A stretch of DNA of 64,000 bases from Moniliella sp. 'wahieum' (lineage: Eukaryota > Basidiomycota > Moniliellomycetes > Moniliellales > Moniliellaceae). Location: positions 297,305-361,304 of the forward strand of contig RSEE01000070.1 in NCBI GenBank assembly GCA_003971905.1, in the 5' to 3' direction. Below, piece by piece: positions 12,814 through 25,539 of the stretch. Position 1 is the stretch's first letter; every line of letters begins with the position of its first letter. The notes beneath the pieces were generated by a model. The model was not told the DNA's origin and did no database searches. It saw only the letters and a program-made list of their open reading frames with translations. The position numbers were made by a program, and so were the translations under genes.

Positions 12814-13084
12814 CTGTAAGCAGCAAACCAAGACGTTAGCCATCATGTTTTCATCTCAAGTTGCATGGGGGGGGGGGGGGGGGGGTGAACAGGGGGGCGA
12901 CAAGAAGGGAGCCAAAGCGACAGTGCATGTCCCACCGTGGTCCTTCAGACCAGCTTCCAAGGTGCGCTCGACACACGCCGTGGTCGACCACTGCAGTTGG
13001 TGTCGAGCGCATGCGGGAACCTTCCACCCTTCTGGCTTGTGATGCCGCGCATCGATCGCCCCCTTGATGGGTAGGTGCACTTAC
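12814..13084 (-). other. 5' UTR intron of the uS11 gene
   Basis: The donor GTAAGTGC is at 13084 and the acceptor TTACAG ends at 12814. At 271 bp it is far longer than the 56-110 bp introns elsewhere in the window. It contains a 19-base G run (12867-12885) on the plus strand. An ATG at 13179 in the leader exon opens a short upstream frame that is out of phase with uS11. Confidence 0.75.
12867..12885. repeat. 19-base G homopolymer
   Basis: A run of nineteen G on the plus strand inside the uS11 leader intron. Its length may be unreliable given the homopolymer errors elsewhere. Confidence 0.9.
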
Positions 13085-13182
13085 CTTGAATCCAGCGAGA
13101 CCGCGTCGATGGTGAGGACAAAGCAGCTCCCGCCGCTGTGGTTCACGCTGAACGTCGCGTGCTGCGGCCGGTTGTTCATCTC

Positions 13183-13216
13183 TAGGGTTGCGCGCCGCAA
13201 TAAAACAGTAGGGTTG
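13183..13216. promoter_or_regulatory. two TAGGGTTG boxes upstream of uS11
   Basis: Copies lie at 13183-13190 and 13209-13216, both read on the plus strand, so the gene strand carries CAACCCTA, a telobox-like element typical of ribosomal protein promoters. Function is inferred from position. Confidence 0.5.
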
Positions 13217-14031
13217 GTTTCTTGCTTGGGCATGTGAACACGTGGACAAATTATCCTTCAGTATTTCAATACTGGCTTTGATGTAGTTGACGCATGAAAA
13301 CGTTCAACGTTCAACGTTGAAGTTCAACGTTCAACTTGAACCTTGAACGGTTCAAGCTTCAAGCTTCAAGCTTCAAGGTGCGAGTGTTGGTATAGTTGGA
13401 AGGGTACATCGAACATTGCGGCCGAGGGCTGTTGGCCAGCATATCTAGGTCGCTACAAACTCCACCCCATCTTCCCCACCACCACCTCTGTCCCCTCGAG
13501 ACATGCAATCTTGGTGGGGAGATGCACTGAGATACCTCCATCACATCATCCTCCCTGTCCACATGGATGGGAGAACCCTGACTATAGTGACTGTTCAAGG
13601 CCCTATATTCTCCTTTTCATCATGCCTTCTTCAGTAGTGTCCCTCTCCTCAGATCCGCATTCTTCATTCTCTATTCCTCAGATTCTACGAAGGCATCTTT
13701 TACCGCGTGTGAGTGAGTGAACCATCTCGTGAGCGAACCGAATTAAGCGGTGAGAGATGTTACAGGATAGGAACGTTTGTATCCGTGACATAGTTCAGAT
13801 ACAATGCCTTGGATGGATGAGGAGAGTGCATAGTGAGGGTATGCTGGTAACGACGGGGACTGTACACTCGGGATGAGGAAAGAGTACTCTGCTGGGCATA
13901 GGAGATGTGCGATCAGAGATCTGAGATAAGGGGAAAGAGACGCAATCACGTGGTCCTCGTAACTGACAACTGGCAACAGGCACCCCCATGGCCAACACAC
14001 CTCGCCTACACCACGTCCCACCCTACCCACT
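13217..14031. other. intergenic with palindromic-word array
   Basis: Holds the array at 13300-13377. The rest is AT-richer sequence without a recognised gene. Confidence 0.5.
13300..13377. repeat. period-7 arrays, TCA+ACGT then TCA+AGCT
   Basis: The first half repeats TCAACGT, the second half (13351-13377) repeats TCAAGCT. Both units are a TCA spacer plus a four-base palindrome and can fold into hairpins in several registers. Confidence 0.85.
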
Positions 14032-15400
14032 TCATACCAAAAACGGGAAACATGATATGCAAATAGCGAATCCATAGCCATCAATAGTTACATGGCCGGC
14101 CACCGAGGTTCTCGATCTCGGTCCCACCAGTGCAGTTCCCGTTGCGGCTGCGCTGACGTCTTCCACCATTCCGTAGGGCTCGATGGATCGCCCAACTCCA
14201 ATGGAGACCGGTACATCGTCATCCCGTTCCTCGTGACCTTCTTCCACTGGCTGCACGCCCCCCCCATTCCCATTCCCATTCCCCTTCCCCCTCTCCCTCC
14301 TACGCGGGTCCACCTCCCCACCCGCTCCGCTTCCAGTCCCTGGTCCCTTCCCGGGTCCCTTCCCGGTTCCCTTCCAGGTTCCACGTCCGAGTGCACCGCC
14401 ACCTCGGCTGCCGGTCCCACACACCACCCCGTACTCGCCTGCACATTCTCCGCCATCCGGGACAACATGCGATCGATCCGTTTTCGTGAAATGTGGCCTT
14501 GGGCGGGGGGGCGGTGACTCGTCCAGGCGGTGCGGCGGTGCGGGCAGTACTGGAGGACAGAGAGCCCGTCATGGTCATGGCCATTGTCATGCGGGGACTG
14601 GTGGCACTGGTGGGAAAAAGGGTGCAGTCAGGCGGACGCGCTTCGAGCAGCCGCGCCAAATCCATTTCGTCCTCTTCCGTCCCTTCGGGTGCTAGGAACA
14701 TGCGGGACCGCTCTCGTTCTCTTTCCTTTCTCTTTCTCGTTCCCGTTCCCGTTCTTTTTCTCTTTCTTTCGGAACGTCTCGTTCGCCCACCCGATCCAGA
14801 CGGGGGTCCAGACGCGGATCGAGGCGGAGCGTGCGTCGGGCCGGACGCGGTCGTGCGTACGAAGAAAATACCTGCTGCAACGACCCGGCGCAATGGGCGA
14901 TGCTCCCAGGCGCAGTGGACCAAGTGTAGGTCCAGCAGCGTGCAAGGGAGTGTAGGAGAAGTGGGAGAGGTGGGAGGGATGGGAAGGGTAGGAGACCCCG
15001 TAGTGCGATCCACTCGAGCTGGGGACGAAGGCGAGGGCGAAGGTAAGGGCGATACCGATGGCGAGGCATGCGACTCGTAGAGTGCGGTAGGTGGCCAGAT
15101 GATGTTATCCCAGAGAGACTGCCAAGCTGACCGCCAAGAGGGGAAGGCGCACCGGCTCGCACGTTTCGCTCGCTCTCACGTAGTCGGTCCCGCGCGAGAC
15201 TGACGCCAGACGGCGGGGTCATCGTCGTAAGGTAGTGGTGGTGGGATGACGAAGATGAGAAGGAAGCAGGGCGTAGATTGTGATGAAGTTGGGGTGGAGG
15301 TGGAGACGGTCGAGGTGGGGATGGAGGCTGGCGGTGGTGTTGATGGGTGGGGATGCAGGATGGGTCTCCTGAGTCTGAGCGCTGCTGATAATGCTAATCT
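14032..15400 (-). CDS. hypothetical low-complexity protein
   Basis: I do not recognise a family. The minus strand carries overlapping open frames with protein-like composition: a Pro/Thr/Ser-rich start (15400-15200), a tryptophan-bearing segment near 15130-15080 (WRSAWQSLWDNIIWPP), an Arg/Glu/Lys-rich tract near 14790-14710, and a short acidic piece EEDEMDLARLLE near 14660. A Gly-rich tail with GKGPGKGPGTGSG follows near 14350. No single frame spans it, so several indels must be assumed. Start and stop are estimates. It may be a regulatory or RNA-binding protein from composition, but that is only a guess. Confidence 0.3.
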
Positions 15401-15474
15401 TGATCTCCGCGTGGGACGGGTGGTGGATGATCGCTGATCGCTGGTCGATGATGCGGGCCGCGACGAGGCACTGG

Positions 15475-15511
15475 AATTGAATATTGAAGCTTGAAGCTTG
15501 AAGCTTGAAGC
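15475..15511. repeat. period-7 array, TGA+AGCT
   Basis: Four tandem copies of TGAAGCT, the complement of the 13351-13377 array, about 190 bp upstream of PEX16. Confidence 0.85.
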
Positions 15512-15698
15512 CAATCCACCTCAGCGATCAGCGCAGCGCCAGCAATCATCGATCGTCCCACCCCATTATCGCGGCCTGACGCCGCCTGACGTAAGGCCGG
15601 ACGAGTGGGCCGGCAGAGGCCCAGGACGCTGGGAGGCGGCCCCGACAAAGCACCGTGAAAGCCCCCTCGGACGCCCCCCTCGCCTTCTCCCGCCGACC

Positions 15699-17269
15699 AT
15701 GTCTTTCCTCCGGGCGTACGAGCAGGCGCTGGCCACGCATGCCTGCCATCGGCGCGGTCGAGTCGTCGGTGCGGACCCTGACCTGGCTTTTGCCTGGCCG
15801 GTTCAACGACTCGGAACTGGCCGCAGAGGGGGTGGCAGCGCTGCTGGCGCTGCTGGGCGTGTACCACGATGCGTTGGTCCGTCCTGCGATCCAAAAGGCC
15901 GTACGCGACGCCTCGGTCCAGCCTTCTCCCTCTGGATCAACCCTGCTTTCTCGTCTCCTGCTGAGGAGGAGCGCGGAGGGGCAGGTCGAGGCCCATCTGG
16001 CCACGCCGGAGGGGTACGTGCCCAGCCTACATACCCGTTACACCCTGTCCCAAGTCCGCAATGACCCTACCGCCGTGCGGCCGCCTCCTGCTTCTCCTCA
16101 CACACATCCAACTCGTTCTCGAGATGCTTGCCCAGCGAAAACGGAGAAAGGCGGCGCCTGGCAAGGTGCAACCAGGAGCTCAATCGACTGCCTCATCTCC
16201 CACTCTCTCCCACACCACAACAGGACAAGCAGGCGCCATCGACCTCGTCGTCGCTCTCGAGACAATCAAGCTGCTTCTTCGGTTCTGTCTCTTTTGGCGT
16301 CGGGATGGCGTCCCGTCTTGCACGATCCCTTGCCCGAGCGCGAACTTGACCCAGCCGACTTGGTGCCTGTCGCACCGCCGCCGCCATCGCAGCCTGTGGC
16401 CTGGGGCGCAAAAGCATCAGCAGTACCAGCGGTGCATGTCTCTCCTCCCCCAGAGGAAGGGAGGAGGAATACCGTGGCTCTAGGACGGGTTGACCTATCC
16501 CTCCCTTGGCGAGTTGGGGCAAGGGACGGGGCCGGTACCGGAACCCATGCCGCTAGGATCGGACGATTCGGAGGACGAGACGTTGATAGACCCAGAGGAA
16601 GAAGCTGTTCTCGCTCACAGTCGCAGCTGGACGCGGGCGGAGGTGGATACATTTCTCCTATCTCGCACGTTGGCTCCGACCGATGTACGGCCGCTGTCGG
16701 AACTGGTGCCCGGTCCAAGGCCCCGCTGGGGCCGTGGCGGGGAAATGCTGCACCTGTGTCGGCCATTGGTATATGCGCTGCTGGTTCGGCGGTACGTGCG
16801 CCAAGACTCGTTGCGTCGACGCAGCGTCTGGACCCCGATCGCGACCGCTTGGGGATCGACGTGCTGTCCCGCGCTTTACGGGCGATGCTGTCAACCACAG
16901 GTGCCCGACCCGTTCCTCGATCCACGTGGTTGGGCCCGCGCCGTGGCCCCATCAAACCCACTGGCAGGAGGCGTACAAGGCGCGCTGCTGCGCCTCGTGC
17001 TGGCCCCGTGCTGGGTGGCGGTGGAGGTGGCGCGCCAGTCCGGCGGGTGCGAGGCGGTGTCGCCGCTAGAGGCGGAGGAGTGGGCGCGGCGGACGCAGGC
17101 GTGGGGGTGGTACTTGCTGCGTGGGCCGGTGTGGACGCAAGGCACCCGGCCGCGGGTGGAGGCGCTGCTGCGGACGCTGCGGGCGGTGCCGCTGCTGGGG
17201 CTGGGGGCGGGGCTGGCGGAGGACTATCTGCCGCTGGTGGACCAGTACTGGTACTTTAGTTCGCGCTGA
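15699..17269 (+). CDS. PEX16: peroxisomal membrane biogenesis protein PEX16
   Basis: Integral membrane peroxin that recruits membrane proteins to peroxisomes, often through the ER. The product starts MSFLRAYEQALATHA and continues with the family block SSVRTLTWLLPGRFNDSEL near 15760-15820. A helical segment LTHIQLVLEMLAQR comes near 16100, then ALETIKLLLRFCLF near 16255 and DPLPERELDP near 16325. The C-terminal half has LCRPLVYALLVRRYVRQ near 16755 and ends EDYLPLVDQYWYFSSR, matching the family end. An acidic insert GSDDSEDETLIDPEEEAV lies near 16560. Several one-base losses occur. A 58-bp GT-AG candidate intron lies at about 16166-16223; without it the frame also reads through, so I leave it open. 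The stop is TGA at 17267-17269. Confidence 0.88.
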
Positions 17270-17533
17270 AATGGCAAGGGGTGGGCTATTGAGGGAGGGT
17301 GGATGGGAGGGGGGATAGACAGATGGAGTGGAGAATAGGCGGATGGGAAAGGAATACACAGATGGGAGTGGCCGATGGGAGTGGAATACAGTGCGAGTGG
17401 ACAAGAGGCGTGACTGTGTGATGGTACGTGGAGGGCCGGCAGAGGCCGAGTGTGCCGCGCAGACCCAGACGCGCTCGGCTGGGTGCTGCTCCACCACCAC
17501 AGCTGCGCTCTCCCACATCCAATGGGCTTCTAG

Positions 17534-19654
<2,121 letters not shown>

Positions 19655-20223
19655 TCATGGCACCCTGCGATCCTGAGATCCTACGATCCTGAGATCCTGC
19701 AATCCTGAGATCCTGAGCGCCCGAGGGATTGAGCGACCGAGTATCATGAACCTCAGCGATCCCAGTGGTTTGCTCTGATTTACCTCCCTTTCCTTCCCGC
19801 CCTTCCCACCCTTGTCTCCCTTCTATTCCCGTCCGTGTTCCGTTTGTCTCTGTGCTCTTGTACCGGATCCATCCATGTCCGTGCCCATGTCTATGTTTTG
19901 CTCGCATTTGACTTGTATGTATGTCACCATCGGGGATAGGCGAGGATGCGTTTAGAGCGGCGGATGGGGCAGCGGGCGAGGGGGATGGCCCCCACGTTAG
20001 ATTTAGATGAGCGGGGAGGAGAGTGACTGATAGGGGGAAGGTGGCGGAGGTGGAAGTGAAGCTTGAAGTGGCGCCTGGCGCTCCAATTTCATTTTGCGCT
20101 GAGCTCATCCGGCGGCGTCGCCTTTTTAGCTGGAGGGCCACCTGGACCTGCCTCGCAGGCAGCCGCAGACGGGAGGGGCGCATCGCTGTCTGCGCGACGA
20201 TCTGCCCCGCCCCGCCGCCCGCC
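19655..20223. other. intergenic between zinc-finger gene and YAK1
   Basis: Begins with the GATCCTGA array, then pyrimidine-rich sequence consistent with a 3' UTR and promoter. No gene recognised. Confidence 0.5.
19657..19722. repeat. GATCCTGA-type tandem repeat
   Basis: About six imperfect copies of an eight-base unit (TGA + GATC + C) directly after the zinc-finger stop. It resembles the period-7 family with one extra base. Confidence 0.75.
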
Positions 20224-23018
20224 ATGGACGCTTCCGGCGCGCCCATCGACGCCCTGCCCCGTCCCTCGACCGCATCTCGACCGTCCGAGCGCGCCCCCAG
20301 CCGCAGAGGCGACGTCCGAGGCCAGTGCGGCGGACGACGACGGCTACTCCCCGGCCCCATGGCGCTGCGGCCACCCACTTGCCCTCCTCCTCGCCAACCT
20401 TGCGCCCCCCACCGCCTCGTCGACCTTGTCGTCAGGCTTGCCTCCCTCCGCGTCGTCGCTCGCTCCGATGCATGCCATGCAGGCTATGCCCCCCCCGCCT
20501 CCCGTGTCCTACCGCTCCTCCCTCTATGCCCCCTGGCAGACCGCCTCCCCCACCTCCCCCACCGCCCCTCCACCGCCCCGCTCCAACCCCGCGATGGCTT
20601 CCGCCGCGTGCGCGATCCCGCCGACTTGAGGCCCAACACTGACGCGCTTCATCGTGCAACGGGACGACGAGCAGACCCAGCAGGTGGGATGGTCAGCGTG
20701 CGTACTTCCATCCCTTTTCTTTTCTCCTTTCTCTTTTCTCCTTTCCCTTTTCCTTTCCTGTGCCGTTTGCGTGCCTGTGGTTTGCTTTTGTTTGGGATAA
20801 TTTTCTGACTCTTGAACCTCGGTCGGTTTCCTGCAGCCCCTGAAGGCTTTGACGTCCTACCTCCACCATACGTACCACCTTGTCAACCCATCCTTCCTCT
20901 ACGAACTGGCCTGCAACCCTCGTCGGGTACTGACCAAGCCAGCCAAGCCGGCGCACAACCAAGGCCGGGACAACGAAACGAACGACTTTATCTCTACGTC
21001 AACGACTGGCTCGGCACCGAGGACGGAGACAAGTATTTGATCTTGGACATGCTTGGCCAGGGCACATTTGGTCAGGTGGTCAAGTGCCAAAACATGCGCA
21101 CACACGAAATTGTGGCAGTCAAGGTGATCAAGAACCATCCGGCCTACCTCCAAAAGAGCTGGACCGAGGTGGCTGTGTTGGAGGTGCTCAATACCAAATT
21201 TGATCCGCGCGACGAGCACCATCTGCTTCGTTTGCATGATACGTTTCTCCACGCCAAACATTTGTGTTTGGTATTTGAACTCTTGTCGAGCAACTTGTAC
21301 GAACTGATTCGACAAAACTCGTACCGCGGCGTAAGTCCCTGGTTGGTACGTGTATTTTCGTCTCAGTTGCTCGATGCGCTCTCGGTCCTCCAGGATGCCC
21401 ACATTATCCACTGCGACCTCAAGCCCGAAAACATTTTGCTCAAGTCTCTCCAACCACCTTTGGCCATCAAACTCGTCGACTTTGGCTCGGCCTGCGACGA
21501 ACATCAAACCGCGTTCACCTACATTCAATCCCGCTTTTACCGTTCGCCCGAAGTCCTGCTCGGTTTGCCGTACAATGCAGCGATTGATATGTGGAGTTTG
21601 GGCTGCATTGCCGCCGAGCTCTTCCTCGGTCTGCCCTTGTTCCCCGGAACAAGCGAGTTCAACCAAATGACCTGCATTGTCGAGATGATGGGAATGCCAC
21701 CTACCTCCATGCTCGCCAAGGGCAAGCATACCCATCACTTTTTCCGTCGGTACCCAGACGAGTATGGCCAGCCACTATCACCTTAAAACACGCGAGCAAT
21801 GGGCCAAAGAACATCCGGACAAACCCAACGAACCCCCGACCAAAAAATTCTTTGCTGCCACCACCTTGCCTGACATTATTCGTTCCTACCCCCTCTCCCG
21901 CTCGCGCGGACACCCTCACTCGAGCCATCATCGGACCGACGAAGCACGCGAACAAGCTCAACGAACGCTTTATCGATTTCCTCCAGGGCTTGCTCCAGAT
22001 GGACCCGCACTTGCGCTGGACCGCACACCAGGCTCGGTTGCACCCATTCGTGACTGGCGAACCGTTTACCGGACCGTTCCAGCCCCCTGACCGGACCGAA
22101 CTGCGTGGCACGACCACCGTACCAGCACAAGCGGCGGCAACTGTCCCCAGTACAGCGCCTCCCGTGCCCTCATCGGGATCGGGATCGGCACTTTCTCTCC
22201 CCCTTGCTCCGATTGCGGCTCCCACGCAAGGTCCAGTTCCAGCTGCAGCTCCAGTTCCAGCTCCGGGCTCAGTTTCAGCTTCGGTTTCAGCTTCGCTTTC
22301 AGCTTCGGCTTCGGCTTCGTCTTCTTCCTCCCTGGAGAGAATTCTCATCGCCTCCCCTCTGACTCGCCTCGCACTGCTCGTGTCACGTCTGGGCGCACTA
22401 TGCTGCTGAGGCAGCTTCGTATGCCCAGGCCCAGGCCCTGGCCCAGGCACAGGCACAGGCACAGGCCAGGCGCAAGTACAAGCGACCCATACACAGCGTA
22501 ACCGAGCAAGTTACGTCGACCCGACGGGGACGGGAGTGGCACGACACCGGTCGGTTGTTGGACCGCACACCGAACCTACGGCGGCGCAGCCGACATGGCT
22601 TCTACCCCGTACGGTCGCACGGGGGGTACTACTACGAACCCTTCTCTTCCTGGTGGGTGCTGGAGTTGGGGTTGGTGCTGGTGCAGCGCCTATTTCAGCT
22701 TCGGCTACAGCAGCTGGGTTCTCCCAGCCCCCCCCGCCTCCTCCCAGCTCGTACCACCCCCCGCGCACTGTCGCTTCCCTCCACCATCCCGAACGGTCTC
22801 CCGCCGGAGTGCTTTCTGCCCCCTGCCTAGTGCCATGGGACCCACCCTACCATCTCTGTCGTCGAACCCGAGTGGGATGGCGTTGGATCCCCCTCGTTGC
22901 CTATGAGTTTACCCCCGCATTGGTCCCCGGCGGTCAGGCGGCAGAGTACTACGAAGTACGAGACCCTCGCGACCCTCGCGACCCTAGGGTGGAACGTACG
23001 TATCGAGGTGCTTACTAG
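20224..23018 (+). CDS. YAK1: YAK1-like DYRK family protein kinase
   Basis: Dual-specificity kinase that slows growth and promotes stress responses when PKA/TOR signalling falls. The N-terminus from ATG 20224 is Ser/Pro/Ala-rich, followed by the family box RRVRDPADLRP near 20610. An intron lies at 20684-20836. The N-terminal YAK1 region PLKALTSYLHHTYHLVNPSF leads into the kinase domain: glycine loop GQGTFGQVV near 21055, the VAVK lysine near 21117, HCDLKPEN near 21410, DFGSA near 21480, and the DYRK activation-loop TYIQSRFYRSPEV near 21520. A break near 21775 is followed by HYHLKTREQWAKEH and the end of the kinase domain near 22070. The tail is Gln/Ala/Pro-rich with further breaks. The end at 23018 is the best-supported stop, not certain. 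Confidence 0.9.
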
Positions 23019-23544
23019 GTGCTTTTTTGCTCCCAGTCCAGCTCGTGGTCTAGATGCATGTCTAGGTCCCTCCCACCCTACATTTCCTCTTCTCTTGTTT
23101 ACCTGTGCCCCTTCCCCCCTCACCACCCTCCCTTGGCATATATGCATTTCGTTTCGGTGAAATAGGAATGGACTACATCCCCCCCCGCCTGCGCTAAGCT
23201 TTTGGCTGGGTTGCCAGCAGCGTATAATACGTTCAGCAACGTATAGTAGCGTACCCCGCATCAATCTACAACACTCCAGGCAAAGAGATGGCAGTATGTG
23301 ATGTCCTTTCCTTTCCCTTGCGTTGCTCGGCCACGGTTCGCACCGTATGGACTGGAGGAACAATCGCAGGCACAGGTACTGGCGCAGGTACAGTCGCCTC
23401 CCCCCTTCTCTGGTTTCTATCCACTGTGAAGCGTGGCCTTCGCTCCTCACCACCTGAACGCCCCAGTACAAAGGGGAGGAGAGAGAGAACCGTGGGCCAC
23501 AGCGAGCATGCAAAGGGTAAAGGGTACCATGAGAGAAGAGGAGG
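23019..23544. other. intergenic, YAK1 3' flank
   Basis: C- and T-rich after YAK1. No gene recognised. Confidence 0.45.
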
Positions 23545-23728
23545 CTAATGGTGTCCCGATGCGGGTTGCGCAGGCGTGGTAAAGTACTCCCAGATGCAGT
23601 ACCCAACAAACACGGACGTGACCAGGTAAAGCCCGGAAGAGAGTACCCGCCATATTACGCAGTTGGAAGATGGGGTGGTAGCGCCATGGTCACGCTTGGC
23701 CCAGGGAATGGCGTAGTTCGGATGACAT
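23545..23728 (-). CDS. complex I B12-type subunit (NDUFB3-like)
   Basis: Probable accessory subunit of mitochondrial NADH:ubiquinone oxidoreductase. From the minus-strand ATG at 23728, joined frames read HPNYAIPWAKRDH, then WRYHPIFQLRNM, then a membrane segment SSGLYLVTSVFVGYCIWEYF and the end TTPAQPASGHH with TAG at 23545-23547. The pattern PWAxRDxWRxxPxF plus one helix and a His-rich tail fits the B12 family, usually 60-100 residues. Two or three one-base breaks sit in 184 bp. A splice acceptor-like GGCCAG lies seven bases before the ATG, suggesting a leader intron. Two TAGGGTTG boxes lie about 330-380 bp upstream, as at COX9. No single frame shows the whole protein, so the call is moderate. 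Confidence 0.58.
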
Positions 23729-24423
23729 GGTGGGGCTGGCCAGGGTGGAGAGAAGGGGGTAGGGGGTTAGCATGGCTTCTTCCTCCAGCATACCCAGCAT
23801 CATCGAGGATGAACCGGGGCAGCGATGGATGCGGATGGTGGATGGTGGAGTGGAGGTGCGGTGAGCCAAGAGGAGGAGGACAAAGACATACGACGAGCCA
23901 AGCAACGGACAAACGGTGGTCGAGCAAACCCACCAGCAGCCAGGTAAGAGGGAGCAGGGGGTGGGATGGGCTGGAGCCACCCCGGTGCTACGCTGGGCAG
24001 GGGGCGGAATGGGATTATTAATTGGCACTTGCCCCCGTTCCGCATCGAGGATAGCGTAGGGTAGGGTTGGACTTGAAGCTTGCTTGCTAGGCTGGGGTAG
24101 GGTTGTTCCCTCGTCTTGGGCTAACTCACCATCTCACGCTCTCTAGGGCTTGTTCTCTACGGGGCTTGTTTGGGCGCAATACAGGTCCGTGACACGGGAA
24201 TCAAATATGGGTCCAACGTACAAACAAACAAACGTGGGCACGAGCTAAGTCGCAGGCCCAATGCAGAGGGGGGACGAAGATGCACACGTGGAGGGGGCGC
24301 GGGGGGCAGTGGTGCCCATTCCTTGCAGCGCGAGGTAGGGGGCCGAAGGGAAGGTTACCGGGGGAAGGAACGCGGGAGAGAAGAGGAGATAAGCGGACAG
24401 AGGAAGAACAAGGGCACAGATGG
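23729..24423. other. intergenic upstream of the complex I subunit gene
   Basis: GC-rich. Holds two TAGGGTTG boxes and an aagcttgcttgctagg stretch near 24076. No further gene recognised. Confidence 0.45.
24062..24105. promoter_or_regulatory. two TAGGGTTG boxes
   Basis: Identical copies lie at 24062-24069 and 24098-24105, upstream of the complex I subunit gene on the minus strand. See the matching boxes before COX9 and uS11. Confidence 0.42.
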
Positions 24424-24810
24424 TTATTGGTAGCCATGCATATTGGCTTCGCCATCTTGGAGGAACGCGTCGTGCCAGTCATCGGGGTGGAGGGAAGGGA
24501 AGGTCTGGTTGTGGAAATGATACGTACCAAAACAGGCCAGCGATGAGCAGGAGCAGCAGCAGCCGCGCATGATGCGATGGCGCTCGGTACGCATTGCTTT
24601 CGCGCAACGTGCGCTGGTACGTTTCCGCCAACGCGGGGTTGGCCGCGGCTAGGCGGGCGCGCGTCGCATTGTTGCGGCTTGGGACAGGAGCGAGCGCGGG
24701 AGATGGGCAGCATGCGCCAGAGCGGCCGAACCGGCTTCGGACGCCCACTTGCCATCGCGCTTCTCGGGGGGGAAGGGGTCGAGGACGAGGTCAGGCTCGG
24801 GGCGGTCCAT
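24424..24810 (-). CDS. small single-pass membrane protein, unknown family
   Basis: I do not recognise the family. From the ATG at 24810 the product starts MDRPEPDLVLDPFPPEKRDG. After two frame breaks it continues ARLAAANPALAETYQRTLR, then a strongly hydrophobic helix LLLLLLIAGLFWYVSF near 24540, and a polar end FPSLHPDDWHDAFLQDGEAN finishing at TAA 24424-24426. Repaired length is about 125 residues. No signal peptide is visible, so it could be a tail-proximal membrane anchor in the ER or mitochondria. It is transcribed away from the aminotransferase gene. Confidence 0.5.
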
Positions 24811-24984
24811 GGCGGGGGTGCGGCGGAGGCGAGGCGCAGAGGAGGGGGAGGGGAGACAGCCGACATGGACGCAGCAACCGCAAGCAGCTGTGCCGATCGC
24901 AGCTGCTCTGCGTGTGTTGAACGTACGTTGATGTGCGATCTGGCTGCGGAGGCGCCAATAACACAGCCAGGAGCGCACGGGACA

Positions 24985-25006
24985 ATTGAACGTTCAACGT
25001 TCAACC
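24985..25006. repeat. period-7 array, TCA+ACGT
   Basis: Attgaacgttcaacgttcaac: three palindromic ACGT cores with TGA/TCA spacers, matching part of the 13300 array. Confidence 0.8.
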
Positions 25007-25445
25007 TTGCTGCTAAATTGGGGCTGTGCCCGTTCGAGTCGGTGCAACAAGTCCGTGCTCTGATTGCCGGCTGTATCCGGCCGCTTGGGGTGGCCAACGT
25101 GCAGCTCAGCAGACCGTCTTGTTAGGTAAGCAGGGGGGCCGCGTACGGGGGCCCTGTCGCACACTGGTGGGGTGCCCGCTGCATTCAGCTGCGATGGACA
25201 CGCGCCTGCATTCGCGTGTGGCGCGCCGGCACAGGGCCACTGTGGTGCTGCACGGCCCCCCCGTGGGCGGGAGGGTGCGGCGCAGTGCGGCATGTGTTAC
25301 ATGATCAGCAGCACCACGCGGGAGCCCTGTGGATGACTGCCCCCGTGCCTCGTCCTTTTTATCTCGTGCCTCCATCTGTAACACATTAATCGCCCTCGCC
25401 TGGGGAAGATTGTGCGTGTATATAATGCTCCTACGCCTCAGCGCA

Positions 25446-25531
25446 TCTCTCCATCCTCCATCCTCCATCCTCCATCCTCCATCCTCCATCCTCCATCCTC
25501 CATCCCCCATCCCCCATCCCCCATCCCCTCG
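25446..25531. repeat. CCATCCT and CCCATCC heptamer tandem array
   Basis: About seven copies of CCATCCT grade into four of CCATCCC and end nine bases before the aminotransferase ATG. Period 7 again, but the unit is not palindromic. Confidence 0.9.
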
Positions 25532-25539
25532 TCTCCAAG

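Larger units (their letters stand above)
24811..25539. other. divergent spacer upstream of the aminotransferase
   Basis: Holds the TCAACGT array at 24985-25006, a tatataatg TATA-like stretch near 25418-25427 and the CCATCCT array immediately before the aminotransferase ATG. Confidence 0.5.

Noticed and set aside
13020..13180. Upstream ATG at 13179 as a coding start extending uS11
   Set aside because: Across the splice it is out of phase with uS11, whose own ATG matches the family start.
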